A stretch of DNA of 64,000 nucleotides from Sialis fuliginosa (GCA_961205875.1 OY540818.1:19814761-19878760); one strand, 5' to 3'. Shown: positions 48,000 through 60,906, counted from the first letter of the stretch. Notes: a model not told the origin generated them from the letters alone. Translations and numbers: made by a program.

Positions 48000-49680
48000 G
48001 AAGTTTTTAAACATCCTGTAGCTCAGAGGGTGTTGAAGATAGACCCCACCTTCCCGTAAAGTTTTTTACTCACAATGAGCCAAGGAATCAGCTCCTAAAA
48101 TATCTGTACCCCAAACCGGACCAGCTTGTATATATTATAGAATTTAAGTCAAATTAGTTGCAGTGAAGAAATTACAGCATCTGCAACCTAACTTACACCG
48201 GTACAAATCGGTCACATACCCGTGGTGGTAAGAGTACCTAACACCGTGGTTATCTCGAAGACATTGCATGCAATAAAACCTAACGGAACCGGCACAGGTG
48301 CGCGCGGAAACTAAGCTTATCCCCACTTTCCTCAAGTTCAATGACACAGTACTCTCTTGATGAGTTAAGAGAGTCTTCAGCTTCAGTCCGACCCGGGACA
48401 TAATCACCTGCAGAGGCACCTAAACGCCTTCTGCTTACCTAAGCAATGCGCACTATTTTCTGTTGCGGAACTGTCACTCGTACACGCGTATGAATATTGC
48501 TTTTATCTTCGACAACAATTAAAAATTTTGTTTTCTTTGTTGATCAAAATGACTAGATTAAAACAATAGTGAATCGAATGGCGCGTAATTTGAATTTAAT
48601 TAAATTATTTTATTTATTTATTTATTTTTTGTGATGGTGAATTATTCTTGTTAATTAGTGTTCATTTTTTGTTTGTTTATATAAACGTTATTTTTTGTTA
48701 AGGATTCTAGTCGAAATCAAGGTGAGTACCTATTAAATGTACCATAAAAATAATTGGTTTATATAATAGGTCTTGAATATTGTTTTTTAATTGTTGTGTA
48801 ATTATTATAATATATGAAATCATTGTTTCAATTATTTTAATTAATTATAAATTATTCTTGAACAGAAAAACATTAGGGAAGTTGATATTTTAGAAACATA
48901 TACAATAATATACATTATTCCGCGTTTTAATTTATTTTTATTAAAAATATTATAATACGTGCCTGACTTAATTAATCAAGAAATATTTTTAATTTCACTA
49001 CATCTTTGATTTTTTCTAATTTTATAAGAAAATATCAAAAAGTTTTTTAAAAACAAAAACAGTCGATTAAATAAATGAATAAAAATATATTTTTTTTTAG
49101 TAAATCTTGGTTTCTGTGTACAAACCGAGTGAACATTTTCAAAAAAAAAAATCTCAATTTTAGTTTAGTTTAAAATAATATTTTCAGTAGGATAAAAAAA
49201 TAAGAAATGTGAAGATTTACATTTAATCTTCTTAAATGTTTTGTATTTCAAAAGTTTAAATCTTAAAAGAATAATTTAAAAATTTTACCTGTAGTTCTTT
49301 CTTATATTGGATAATCTTAATCTGTCATGTGGAATAATATTCTAAGAAAGTATAAGTTGTTATTAATCGGGTTCAACGTTTAGAAACAGTTATTTAAATC
49401 TATTCAAGCAAAAAAATATGCATAACTAATATCTATTATAAAACTGAAACACGAAATCTAGGTATAATTTTATTTTTATTTTTTCTTACACAGGCATTTA
49501 GGTTATTTAATTTAAAATAATTAAACAGAAAAAGTAAACGCTTTGCCCCCTCCCCCGCCCCCTCTATCCCCATGAAAAGCATCAGTAAGATTTTAGGAAC
49601 CCCAATTATTAATAATTTAATTTATACTATTAATATAATATATATAATATATATTAATAAGTAAAGTTAGACAATGTGTT
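48000..49680. other. Spacer with a possible non-coding first exon
   Basis: 48140-48440 is GC-richer with a minus-strand open frame (48144-48419) that resembles nothing recognised. A good donor, AATCAAG|GTGAGT, at about 48720 on the plus strand follows a region without an ATG-led frame, so a 5' UTR exon is possible. The rest, to 49680, is AT-rich with no recognised gene. Confidence 0.25.
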
Positions 49681-49683
49681 TCT

Positions 49684-50068
49684 AAGGTACTGGCACCAGT
49701 CTTAGACAATATCATCCCAGTTTTGGACCATTGTTTAATTAAATGTACTAAATTAGAAATATTGTTAATATTTGATTACATCCATTATTGAATCATAATC
49801 TATAGATATTTAAATGTAAAACAGCTTAATTTGATGACAATAGGTGCCAAAATGGTGAACATTTAAACTAATTATTAGTGTAATCTATTTATTAATTATT
49901 AAATTATCATAGCAACTGCTTTACATTGTTTCAAATTTTCTTTATTTATATAATTGCTTCCTCGCAATATCGAAGATACGAGAAGCTATGTGATCGTTTC
50001 AGATTGAGACAAACTGATAAGTATATCTTGCTCTTAAAGTGACCAAGACTGGTTCCAGTACTTTTATA
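49684..50068 (+). mobile_element. MITE family B, diverged copy
   Basis: AAGGTACTGGCACCAGTCTT at left and ACCAAGACTGGTTCCAGTAC at right. The middle is older and diverged, with an embedded copy of the GCTTCCTCGCAATATCGAAG motif (49946-49988). Confidence 0.55.
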
Positions 50069-50069
50069 T

Positions 50070-51530
50070 TTTTATAATTAAAAAAAAAACCACTTGCACA
50101 TTTTTTCGAGTATGTACGAAGGTACCACATATATACATGCATATATATTATATATGACATCCATACCGGTGTTGACGCGTGACCCACAAAACGCGGCGAA
50201 GCCCGTTATATGACGTCGTTGACATTGTCTGTTTCACCACCACCACGATGTTATTTTATCTAGAGCTGCACGACGCCCACACTCAAAAACAATAACAACA
50301 CGATATACAATCAATGCCTACCTGATACTGTTGGAAATTAACCGTAATAATACTATTGTTCTTGGCTCTGGGTTATAACCCGCGTCTTACCGTTAAACAA
50401 TTTCTCAATTGACGAATTTTGATGTCATTCGTAAAAATCTCTCTGTAAATTAACCAATGCAAAGCCTTTTTTATACAAGTTTACCAAATTTTTTTTGGTG
50501 ATTTTATTTTTTTTTAATATTTTCAATTTTTCCATTTTAAGTTAATAATTTTCTTTGAAATTTTGATAGAATTATTTAACAAAAATGGACATAAAAAAAC
50601 ATCTATTAAAGATGCGAGATATCGAGTATCGGATACTTTTTTTTCTGCTCTAAGAAATAATCATATCCTTCGGATATGGCGGGGTAGCAATAATAAAATA
50701 AATCTCTATGAATCCTGAATTACGGGACAGACTGTATACACACAGATAATTTTTTATTACATTCAATTAAATGTAGAACTACAACCCTTCAAAAATTATT
50801 AGTTTTTATTTAAAATCTGGAGAACCCACTGTGATATATAGTTATGAAATTTCATAATAAGTTTAGTATTAATAAATGTTATCGATTTTCAGTATCAATC
50901 AAAAATCTGGGTCCTTCAATATTTATATTTGCATTTTTTTTGTTCTTTATCTCAATACTGAAAATCGATAACACTCATTTATCTTAAGCCGATTATAAAT
51001 TTTCTCTTAACTTTACCACAAAGGGTTATACAGATACTAAATAAAAACTAATGGAGCTCCCTCAAAAATGAGGTTATTTGTTACACTAGTTGTAGATCAT
51101 CCTGTATATATATATAATATATAAACACACAGCAATTATAACTACATCTTTCTCCAGTAATGTTCATACAAAAACTACTATTATGTATTATAATTATTGT
51201 TTATTAAATTCCAAATTTATAGCATATAATTAAGCAAACAAAGAGGAATATTTCCTGTAGTTTAGACGCGACTTTATTAATCTAAATATGAAGGTATAAA
51301 TGCGTAATTAGTAAATAATATACTTCCGTATATTTAGGTAATATATTGGCGAGTATACGTACATATATCTAGTTACATATATATTATGTATATTAGGTAC
51401 CAACACCTTGTAAACAAAACACTATGGACTGGTGATTTTTTATGAAGGTACGCATAAAATTAGGTTGCTTAATAGTAAGTTTTGTATCCGAGATATCGGT
51501 AGCCAGTAGTTAGAATGGTTGTCTCTATAA
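50070..51530. other. Spacer without recognised genes
   Basis: Contains TA-rich microsatellites and a minus-strand donor-like string (CAGTATCAG|GTAGGC) near 50323. ATTTTCAGTATCAATC and AATACTGAAAATCGATAAC form a short inverted pair around 50890-50970. No protein-coding signal was seen. Confidence 0.3.
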
Positions 51531-51534
51531 TACC

Positions 51535-51918
51535 CAGAGCCGGACTTAGCAAGTCTGGCGCCCTGGACGAGATTTATTTTTCCGCCCTCTCTCCCCCTAA
51601 AAAATGTTTTAAAATAGTTTTAAAAATGATAAATTAACAAAGAAGTTAATAGTTGATATCTCAGCTTGGCGCGATCCTACAGACTCAATTTTTTTTTGAA
51701 TGTAGCTTACACTATTATCTTTAAGAGGATCACGCACTTAAAGACCCTCGCGAACTCCTTCCCTTTTTAAAAACAAATTAAAACTCATAGCCTGAATACT
51801 GATTTGAACCAAAAAAATTACTTATGCCCCATTGTGCGTCGCCCTACCTGACCCGGCGCCCTGGGCAGTTGCTCTCGTTCGCCCCCCCCCCCCCCCCTCC
51901 CCCATAAAGCCGGCGCTG
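51535..51918 (+). mobile_element. MITE family F, copy
   Basis: CAGAGCCGGACTTAGCAAGT at left and ATAAAGCCGGCGCTG at right; includes a C run of about 16. Shares GATATCTCAGCTTGGCGCGA with other copies. Confidence 0.65.
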
Positions 51919-52546
51919 AAAATACCACAGACAACTGCATTTAATTCATAAAATTGAAGATGAGATATAACCCAAACTTTTTTACACTCATGTTTAAATT
52001 TTCGCTTCAGGGGGCACCGAAACATTTAATTTAATTTTTTTAGAAAAAATTAAAAAGGTAAGGGTTCGGCATTTTTTTAATAACGTGCGAAAAAATAAAT
52101 TTGATAAAATATATATGTTTTTAACAAATTAAGTAATTTAAACAATTATTAATATAAAAAATAAAGTGTAACATTTATTTAAGTAGGACTTTGCTGAGCA
52201 TGTTTCGCCCCCTAGGCGCAGTAGGGCCAACGTACGCTCACGGTCACTGACACCACCGCGCTCTCGCAGTGCTACCAACACAAAAACAAAACATACAACG
52301 ACGCTCACTAGATCAAAACCGAAAATGAATCGTGAGAAACGATTTAGAGCGCTTTTAAGGATGTGTATAGGAGATAGGAGATACGAGATACGATCTCTGA
52401 CAAAAGCAGCTCTGAAATTAAACACATATATACAGGGTGGACCGTATAACTTTGTATCGAAAATTGTACTACGATTTTTAAGTTGACAAAATTGCAATTC
52501 TTCAAAAATGGAATTTTAGGAAAAAATACTTTTTTTTTTCGAGTAA

Positions 52547-53168
52547 CAACTTAAATTACCACAGTCCGCAAATATAGTTTGTTTTTTAAATTATAGACTT
52601 TTATTTTCTTCATGTCTTAAAACCAGTAATGAGCACGCAGTGATGGACACTTGCTAATGATAAGTACTACGACACAAAAGATATAAAAGAAAGAATCGTC
52701 ATATTTGAAACAATGTAAAGCAGTTTCTATGATAATATAAGAATTAATAAATAAATTATACTCATAGACATAGAGAATGGACAGTGCATTCTGTATTAAC
52801 TCAATGGTGTAACATCTGTTCAAAAAAGGAGAGAGAGATGCAGTGTAGTTTGGAACATAGACATAGAGTTACACAGTTATTCCAAATCTGTTTCTATCTC
52901 TTTCTTTTGACACGGTTCTGTGTTCGAGTCAGATGCCTGGTCCATTTCTCTATGTCTATGATTATACTAATAATTAGTTTAAATGTCTACCATTTTGACA
53001 CCTATTGGCCTCATGTCATCAAATCACGCTGTAAGACAGTTAAATGTATATAGATTAATATTCAGAAATGGTAGTAATCAAATATCAACACATATTTCTA
53101 ATTCAGTACATTTAATTTAAAAATAGCCATTACTGGGGGGTTCTTGCCAAGACTGGTGCCACTACCTT
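52547..53168 (-). mobile_element. MITE family B, copy interrupted by a hAT-type MITE
   Basis: Internal and 5' terminal parts flank the 198-bp insertion at 52763-52960. The outer sequence resumes exactly across it. It ends CTTGCCAAGACTGGTGCCAC then TACCT. Confidence 0.65.
52763..52960. mobile_element. hAT-type MITE I with perfect 8-bp target duplication
   Basis: CATAGACATAGAGAATGGAC at left and GTCCATTTCTCTATGTCTAT at right are inverted. ATTATACT is duplicated exactly at 52755-52762 and 52961-52968. Uninterrupted family B copies have this octamer once, so the empty site is known. An internal extra copy of the end sequence is at about 52857. Confidence 0.85.
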
Positions 53169-53483
53169 TATTGTAATCGTTGCACTTGCATATGTGACCG
53201 TGACAATGGTGTTGTCTCTTTCTATACCGGAATTGTGACATTTCTCGAACAAGTTTTTTTGTTTCGTTTCAGTTTGTTGATATGTATTTTTTTATTGCAT
53301 AATTTTCAACATATTTATGGTTTCTGGTATCTGTTTTTGAAGTTCACGGGCACTGTATTTTTTTACGAGTTTACCAATTAGTATATGCAATAACATAATA
53401 CTTATAAAATGTGTCCATTGACTCATGTAATTCTTAATGGACTATTTTATTGATTTTATCGATTATCATATACAGGGTGTATT

Positions 53484-53735
53484 ACATAGGGAAATCTACG
53501 TTATTTCAGATACATGTAAATATTTGTTCGATAAACTCGTGAATATGTTAATTTTTTTGTATTTTTAATATAAATTTACTGTCAAATCGAGTCTGGCCGT
53601 TAGCACCGATAGAAGTAAACATGTTTTTTTCTTTTGTATATGTTTACAAAGTTTACAAACTGTTCAATTGCTGTGGTAATAAAAGAACATATATTTGCAT
53701 GTATCTATAATGACATAGATTTCTTTATGTACAAG
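53484..53735. mobile_element. MITE family R, copy
   Basis: TACATAGGGAAATCTACGTT at left and CATAGATTTCTTTATGTAC at right, with ATACATGTAAATATTTG and TATTTGCATGTATCTAT as continuing arms. Confidence 0.55.
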
Positions 53736-54518
53736 ATTACCGGGATTCCCCTAAATGTATATTTTACAAGCCCGGGAATCCCCTGTTCTTTTCATCAGGT
53801 TACCGAAGGAAAAAAATTCAAAAATGCCATCAAATCTTTGTATAGGCGTATATGGAGCGGAATAAACATTTTTACTAGTTTTTTGAAAATTGTCAATTTA
53901 TAAATCGTGTAAAAAAGTGCCGTGTAAATTGGGGGATAAGTGTACTTAGTTAAATTCTTCACTTATTTACCTACCTAAAACAATTTAAAATAAGTATTAA
54001 TAAATTAAAAAAAAAATTAAAAAAAAAAATTTAACAAAAATATTTTTACGTTTATGTTTTAAAAAATCACCCATTTATAAAGATATAAAAACGAATATAA
54101 CTCAAGCTCAAGATCGTATTTTTTTTAAATATATTTCTCTTTGATGTCAATGGCATTGTACAACAATTCACAAATTTCATAATTATCTTTTACGATTTGA
54201 GTTCGGATTTTACGAGGCTATAACATCAAAAAAAAAATCGCGAATGAGATTCAGTGAAGCAATAATACACATAATAGCTTCGAAGTACTTTTTAAAAATC
54301 TTTGTGTTGCTCTGCGTAATGGGTATTTTAATAGTTCAATACAGTGCTTCTCAAAAATGGGGGGGGGAAGTGAAGTTAATTAAGTACCATTTTAACTCAA
54401 TCGTTTTTTTGTTAGCGATATTGCTGATTTTTCTGTCATCAATTCATACCTATCTATGTATACTAATAAAACTAGCTGTAACCCATAAAAAGGAGGTTAT
54501 GTAATACAGTTTTCTGTT

Positions 54519-54690
54519 ATGATGGTCGATAAAACAGGTCGCGCGATCAAATGTCACACCAATTTTTTTATCTAATATTTTTTCGGGATACAAAGTAGTC
54601 TATGTCCTTCCTCAGGATGTAAGCTATCTCCGTGCCAAATTTCATCAAGATCGGTTCAGCGGTTTATCCATGAAAAGATAACAAACATTT
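54519..54690 (+). repeat. SINE/LINE-tail-like repeat
   Basis: GATGGTCGATAAAACAGGTC, CCTTCCTCAGGATGTAAGCT and CAAGATCGGTTCAGCGG match the copies at 6968 and 7222. A hydrophobic 86-codon frame at 54244-54504 runs towards it. Confidence 0.55.
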
Positions 54691-55007
54691 AATTATTTGG
54701 AATTTGTAGATTACATTTTTCACTAACAATAAGACGAGACTCATTTTACCCTAGTCTCGTCGTGTTTGCAGGTTCTATGATTTTTTTTATTATACCGAAA
54801 ACCGTTTAAGAACCACTGCTTTAACGTATGCAATTATTTTCGCGTAAAATAAATAATTACATATAATAAATATTTTTTCTTCCAGTAATAATTGTCATAA
54901 TATTTTGTATTGAACCATTTTTTTGAATGGTTAATTGTATAGGCCTTTATCTGAGACCACCTGCAAGGTCCATGTCAAATTATGTTAAAAATGTACAACG
55001 AATCATC

Positions 55008-55345
55008 CTTAATATATATAAAGCGTCTGTCTGTCTGTCTGTCCGTTAATGCGTTTATCACTCGAGAACCACTTATCCGATTTACGTGGTTTCTTTTTTA
55101 ATTCATAGGTACATTCTCTGGCCAGGTTATAGGCTACATTTTGTTACGTTAGGTAATATAACAACTATATAAGCAGTGACGATAATAGTAAATCAAGTCG
55201 GAAAAAAGTTTACCACCAGCGCGCTCTTTTGCAATACGCTGCCTAAACCGTTCAGTATTGAACAAAATAATGTAGAAAAGAATTGTGTAGAATAAAAAGA
55301 TCTAAAATAAAGATATCTAACTTTTATATTTAAACCATAATGACT
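55008..55345 (+). repeat. Interspersed repeat K, copy 2
   Basis: CCTTAATATATATAAAGCGT, TATCACTCGAGAACCACTTA and CGCTGCCTAAACCGTTCAG match the copy at 29681-29975. Confidence 0.6.
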
Positions 55346-55731
55346 GCATTTATTTTTTATTTATTACGATAATAACTAGTCGTATTTGTATTATTCAATT
55401 CAACTATATTTTTCAATAATTTCGTAGTCCACGCGGGCGAATCATAAAACTCTTTTAAAATAATTCATCTGCAACTGAAATTAAATATTCTGCATTTCGT
55501 TGTGATGTTAATTAGTCGATCTCTTTCTCGACGACAAGTTAACTCAAGAGGTCATCGTCTCTCGCTTCCGTTTCCACGCCGTGTTTATGTTAATATAGTT
55601 CTCTTATCCTCACGTTTGTATTGCAACAACTCGACCGCTGTTATTTCAAATCAAATATAATTACGTCATTTGCAGCATACTTCACATTTCTCGCATTTTT
55701 TTCTATGTTATGATGCATATTAAAAAAAAAA

Positions 55732-56527
55732 GGTACTGGCACCAGTCTTGGATATGACCCCAGTAATGGGTATTTTTAAATTAAACGTATTTGTTGATAT
55801 TTGATTACTGCCATTTCTGAATATTAATCTATATACATTTAACTGTCTTACAGCGTGATTTGATCACATGAACAGGGGCGCCGACTCCATGGGGCTTAAG
55901 AGGCTCAAGCCCCTCCAATATTACCGTCGGGGGGGCTGAGCCCCCCCCAATAAATGATGTTTAAGTTTATACATTAAGATTTAACGGATTATTTTATAGG
56001 TTGCCAATACATATGTTAGTGAGTATATTTTGTAAAATCATGTTGTCATTATGAAAAATTATTAGAATTATGGAGATTTTTGGAAAGTTAATCGTTTAGG
56101 CAAGTGAAATATATAAAATATAAAAATTTATTTTGTACACAAATAAAGGCACAATAAAACGTAATGAAGGAGTTTATTTGCAGAATTGTTGTAGATATTT
56201 TAATAGTTGATAATATAGTATACAAAATAATTAGGTCAGGTCTGTATTAAGGAAAAATTGTTAATGAAAAAAGCTTCTTACGTCAACTTTCTTGGGGGGT
56301 GGGCGGTACACGGTAATATTATTTTGTCTTATATAAGGGAAAAGGGAGTCCAAAAAAATTGAGCCCCCCCCAATATTTTTAACAAGTCGGTGCCCCTGGA
56401 CATGAGGCCAATAGGTGTCAAAATGGTGGACATTTAAACTAATTATTATATAATCATAGCAACTGATTTACATTGTTTCAAATTTGACGATTCTTTCTTT
56501 TATATATATATATCTTTTGTGTCGTAT
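55732..56527 (+). mobile_element. MITE family B, copy interrupted by a hAT-type element
   Basis: GGTACTGGCACCAGTCTTGG starts the element. Its internal TGATTTGATCACATGAGG is split by the 526-bp insertion at 55873-56398 and resumes as CATGAGGCCAATAGGTGTC. Confidence 0.68.
55873..56398. mobile_element. hAT-type non-autonomous element inserted in a family B MITE
   Basis: CAGGGGCGCCGACT at left and AGTCGGTGCCCCTG at right are inverted ends of hAT style. Flanking octamers CACATGAA and GACATGAG each differ by one base from CACATGAG in uninterrupted copies, so an 8-bp duplication has decayed slightly. Several GAGCCCCCCCC-type tracts lie near both ends. No transposase frame. Confidence 0.78.
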
Positions 56528-56529
56528 CT

Positions 56530-58250
56530 TGAAAATTCATACTCAGAGTCTAGAGAGTATAAAAAGGAAACGAATATTTTCACACTTGACAATCTGACAT
56601 CTACAGACACACGTGGGGGGGGGGGGTGCTCCGTGGGAACCTCAAACAGTTAATAAACACAATACCACCTGAAGAACAATTATTATGTAAAAGGTATTTG
56701 CACCTTCGTTGCTTGGACTGTGTAAGCGATCGGACAGAGACGGTCACGGTCGTTCGAACTAGCCGATCTGTGTATGTATATGTCTGTGTGTATGTTCCAC
56801 AGCATCTCTGGTTCATGTGTCTTACATCTTACACACCTGTGATATAAATTATTATGTTTATGATGAAATTTATCGAAGCGTATAACTTACTAGAGAAAAA
56901 TCGAGATGCTTCAGTGAGAGTTATGACAGCGACGCCATTTTTAATCAAAATATGCTTAGACAAGGAAAGATAAAGGACAAATAACACATTATATAGCGTT
57001 GTTACCATATCGCTCCACGAATCATTCAGATTTTAAAATAAATATCAATTTTTTTGAATTATAAAATTAATTTATAATAAATGTTTTATATTGTCTTTAA
57101 AAGAATTTCAGTGATAATTGATTAAAAATTCAAATATAATAAAATATAAAATATGGCCGCCGTAAAATTTTGGTAACACTTTCATATACGGACTAGCATT
57201 GGTTGTAATGTATCCATAGTCTTCCCTAATCTAAGAAAATATGTATTATTTTTAGTAAACATAAAAAATAAAATTATAATTGAACATAGCGTAATAATAT
57301 TAATGAATGATATTGATTTAAAAAAATCTCTTAAGAAAATGACATACCCATCTTTCCCTTACTGTGGTGTTCAGATCAAAATGGGTGTGGTAAAAATAAT
57401 GCTAAAAATGGTATGTAAGTTGCAATTTTCAAACCGTTTTTTCTTCAAAATTTTGCTACGACAGTATAAATATGCCCCCATTTCCTCTATTTTAATTTAT
57501 ATTACCTACAGTATTTATTATTTTAATTTGAATAAAATTATAAACATTTTGGTAATAAAATTCATTATTTTGAATTAAGTATATCACAAACAAAGATGCC
57601 ATAAAAAATTCAATGTCGAAAATCGGAAATGGCAAATTAAATTTTTACCTATATTTTTTACAACAACTAATTAAACTAAATAGGTTTTTTTTTCTTCTAC
57701 GAATTTCATAAATAAATATGTAAGTAGGTATTGCTTAATTTGTGATGGGGGAAGGGGAGGAGGGGGGATCTAGCAGGTCTACATAAATAAATACAAAGTA
57801 TTTACAAATTAATATTATCACAATTAATAACATAATAATCTAGTAAATGTTTTGTTATATACTTAATGCATTAAGAAATGCTTTTAAATTAATTTCAATG
57901 GATTACAATTCGTTTTGTCATTATAAATGTCAAAGAAGATTACAAAAGAATGCGATGATTATTAATTTAAAATGTTTTTGTTGAAAAAGTCGTCACAAAA
58001 GTTATTGACTTCTGATATACTATAATTAATATAATAACCATTATGAATCAAAAATGTGTAACCTGAAGCAAAAATAGTCAATATCCAGTGGCGAAGCGTC
58101 CATGGAAGCAGTGCTTCCCTTACTTTATGGGTAAATTAATACAAATCTGTGTTTTCAGTTAATAAATAATTTAAATATATTATTAGAATAATCGTCTTTA
58201 TGCGCAACTCAAACATTTTAACCAAAAATCAAAAATAGCATTTAATATAA
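56530..58250. other. AT-rich spacer without recognised genes
   Basis: Contains a poly-G run at about 56616 and a moderately GC stretch to 56840 with overlapping open frames on both strands and no family resemblance. A 91-codon frame at 57303-57578 is AT-driven and rich in Ile/Lys/Asn, without recognised domains. Confidence 0.3.
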
Positions 58251-58992
58251 TACCTCTACGTCTTATTTTCTTGTATTTTAGTCGATATTTGTATGACGAA
58301 TTGTAGGATATTTCACTAAAAAATTTTGAATTTTTGATTTCGTTAAAAGTATGTTTATTGTATAGAAAATGACGTAAAAAGTTGAATGGTTCAAACCGCA
58401 GGTCTGTATCTCAAACCGTTCTCGAGATATAGCCTCTCAAAGTTTCAGTTTTTTCAAATTTTTGGAGAAAAAAGGCCATAACTTTTGAACGCGTGGTCGG
58501 AATTGATTTTAGTTGACGGATTTGGAATCAGCGTGTCAAAATCTATATAATGACATGTATAATACCTTAAAACTCGAAAAAAAAAAATTCGCGAAAAATC
58601 GAAAAAATTCAAAGGGGTATACCTTAAAAAAATGTCGATTTTTGACGAAAATTTTTTTGTCGGATTTTAAAGTATTACACATGTCATTATATAGATTTTG
58701 ACACGCTGATTTCAAATCCGTCAACTAAAATCAATTCCGACTACGCGTTCAAATGTTATGACCTTTTTTCTCCAAAAATTTGAAAAAACTAAAACTTTGA
58801 GAGGCTGTATCTCGAGAACGGTTTGAGATACAGACCTGCGGTTTGAAACAAACAACTTTTCACGCCATTTTCTATACAATAAACATACTTTTAACGAAAT
58901 CAAAAATTCTAAATTTTTTAGTGATATTTCCTGCAGTGAACTTCAATTCGTCACACAAATATCGACGAAAATACAAGAAAATAAGACGTAGA
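58251..58992. mobile_element. Large fold-back palindrome D, copy 2
   Basis: Same arm sequences as 17496-18243 (CTACGTCTTATTTTCTTG, TCTCAAACCGTTCTCGAGAT, GAATCAGCGTGTCAAAATCT), centre near 58625. Very similar to the first copy, so both are fairly recent. Confidence 0.78.
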
Positions 58993-59077
58993 ATCATTTA
59001 GTTACTATATAAATATATAAGAATTTATTTAAAAAAGAAATCGGAGAACATTTTTTTGTCTCAATCTGAAACGATCA

Positions 59078-59118
59078 CAAAGCTTCTCGTATCTTCAATA
59101 TTGCGAGGAAGCAATAAT
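59078..59118. repeat. Short interspersed motif G (about 38 bp)
   Basis: GCTTCTCGTATCTTCAATAT then TGCGAGGAAGC. Near-identical copies are at 61121-61158 and 62690-62722, and in inverse at 49946-49988. The ends of the motif are themselves complementary, giving a short hairpin. Confidence 0.6.
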
Positions 59119-59591
59119 CAATTGTTATATGAATATGTATCACTATATTTATTATTTAATCGTTTCCTATTAAAAATCAATTAATATTTTATACCCAGCA
59201 ACCGAAAAAAGAGTCGATTATATCAGATATCACTGAACATTAATTTAAAACTTAATTACTTTTTTTTTAAACTTTACGAATTAAAAAAAATGTATCCGTT
59301 TTGTAACAAAAGTAATTCGCATGGATTGTTTCTATTTTCATTTTCATACGTTGGTATCAATGTTACTAATTGGAACATAAATAATAAATATAGTTAGAGC
59401 AAAACCAATCACAAATCAGTTTTAAATTTATTAGTGTTTTAAAACCACCACACCTATTTATAACAACAAATGGTTAAATTAGAATAGATAATATATTGTT
59501 GATAACATATGTGATCAAATTAAAATTTAATGAGGTAGAGGAGACAACTGCCTTCGGGCCCTTAAGCGCTCCATATAAAAATTGAACACTA

Positions 59592-59916
59592 ATGTCCGGT
59601 ATCATAAAGAACCTAGCAAATTTGCTAGCTAGCAAGCACTTTCAAATGAGATATCAAACTTATATGACAGTTCTTTTGGAGTTTGTTGAAGACTTTGACA
59701 AGTTTCGCGCACGCGTTGTAGTAAGTAAATACCAACGGTATTAAAACAGTGGTGATGTTATGAAAATTATTTTGTACGGTGAAAGATGCCAACTGTGTTA
59801 CAATTAGTTGAAGTATCAATGCTCTAAATTCCATAGATACTAGTACAGAATTAATACCCCATTTGAAAGTGCTTGCTAGCTAGCAAATTTGCTAGCTCCT
59901 TTATAATACCGGACAT
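59592..59916. mobile_element. MITE family C, copy 3
   Basis: ATGTCCGGTATCATAAAGAA at left and TCCTTTATAATACCGGACAT at right, with arms around GCTAGCAAGCACTTTCAAAT. The 69-codon minus-strand frame is intact here too. Confidence 0.72.
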
Positions 59917-60189
59917 AAAGAGACTAAGAGAGATAAATTGTATACTTTAAGAGAGGTTACACAAATTCAAGTGTATTTGTATAAAAATTTGCTAACTACA
60001 ATATTGCATGTGTAGATCGTTATTTTTTTATAATTAGTGGTTTTGTTTGAAACAGTAGCAATAGCAACACATACAGCTATCTCTATGAATCGTATGTTTG
60101 CGGAAGTGAACATCTTACATCTAGCTTCCTGTTGATTTTAGGGGATATTGGGAAAAAGTTATCGAATTTAATTTTAAGCGATCAAAAAC

Positions 60190-60350
60190 TAAAACTTATA
60201 TAAAAAACTAGCTGGAATTTGTATTTTTTTCGGGATATAAAGTAGCTTGTGTTCTTCCTCAGGATGCAAGCTATCTCCCTGCCAAATTTCATCAAGATCG
60301 GTTTAGCCGTGAAAAGTTAACAAAGTTACTTTTGCATTTATATTATTAAT
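60190..60350 (+). repeat. SINE/LINE-tail-like repeat, partial
   Basis: AGTAGCTTGTGTTCTTCCTC, TGCCAAATTTCATCAAGATC and GTTTAGCCGTGAAAAG match the copies at 6968, 7222 and 54519. Confidence 0.5.
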
Positions 60351-60676
60351 AGTATATTTAATCCCTTTTTGTTATATGTTCATAATTTACGAAAAAATCA
60401 ATAAAATCGAAAAAATAATCTTTTACTAAAATTTAAGAAAAGCATCACATAAAAATACAATTTTTTTTTTATATAGCATATTGATTTTAATAATATATAT
60501 GTACATATAGTTTCTAATGGACAATATAATTTGGTACCCTGTACAAAGATAATGATTTGATTTCTATCGACAATAACAAGCGTGAATTCACATCTTATTA
60601 TAGCATATTAATTACCCGACATTCCCCCACAGAAGAACTTGAGTGAATAATTCTTTATCGCCAGTAAAACATCAAC

Positions 60677-60764
60677 ATGCGATTTTTTTTTTCGTTCATA
60701 ATTCACGCGATTCTTCTATTAATTTTTGTTCATGACTTTGAATGCATTTTTAAACATAGATTAT
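60677..60764 (+). CDS. Candidate signal-peptide first exon of a downstream gene (partial)
   Basis: MRFFFSFIIHAILLLIFVHD then FECIFKHRL is a plausible signal peptide followed by a short mature start. It ends in phase 1 at TTAT|GTAAGT, the same phase and design as the protease first exons at 20990, 26106 and 30474. No clip or catalytic exon was found downstream within the window, so the rest of the gene, if real, lies to the right. It could also be a chance frame. Confidence 0.4.
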
Positions 60765-60906
60765 GTAAGTTTTTGTTGTTGACTTATTGGACATTGTTAT
60801 GCACTATTGTACCAATCTATAAAACTATAATTTTGAATGTCCATCAACTTAGAGAAACAACTTCAGAAAATATAATTGCTATTATGCCAAGAATTTGCCG
60901 CTTTTT

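Noticed and set aside
48144-48419. 91-codon minus-strand frame in a GC-richer patch
   Set aside because: No domain, no convincing start or splice context, and no recognised relatives. Possibly an old repeat fragment.
54244-54504. 86-codon frame with two hydrophobic stretches, possibly another signal-peptide exon
   Set aside because: It lacks a good donor in the phase used by the protease cassettes and runs into a SINE-like repeat; too weak to call.
57303-57578. 91-codon frame
   Set aside because: AT-driven composition, no motif, no splice or family support.
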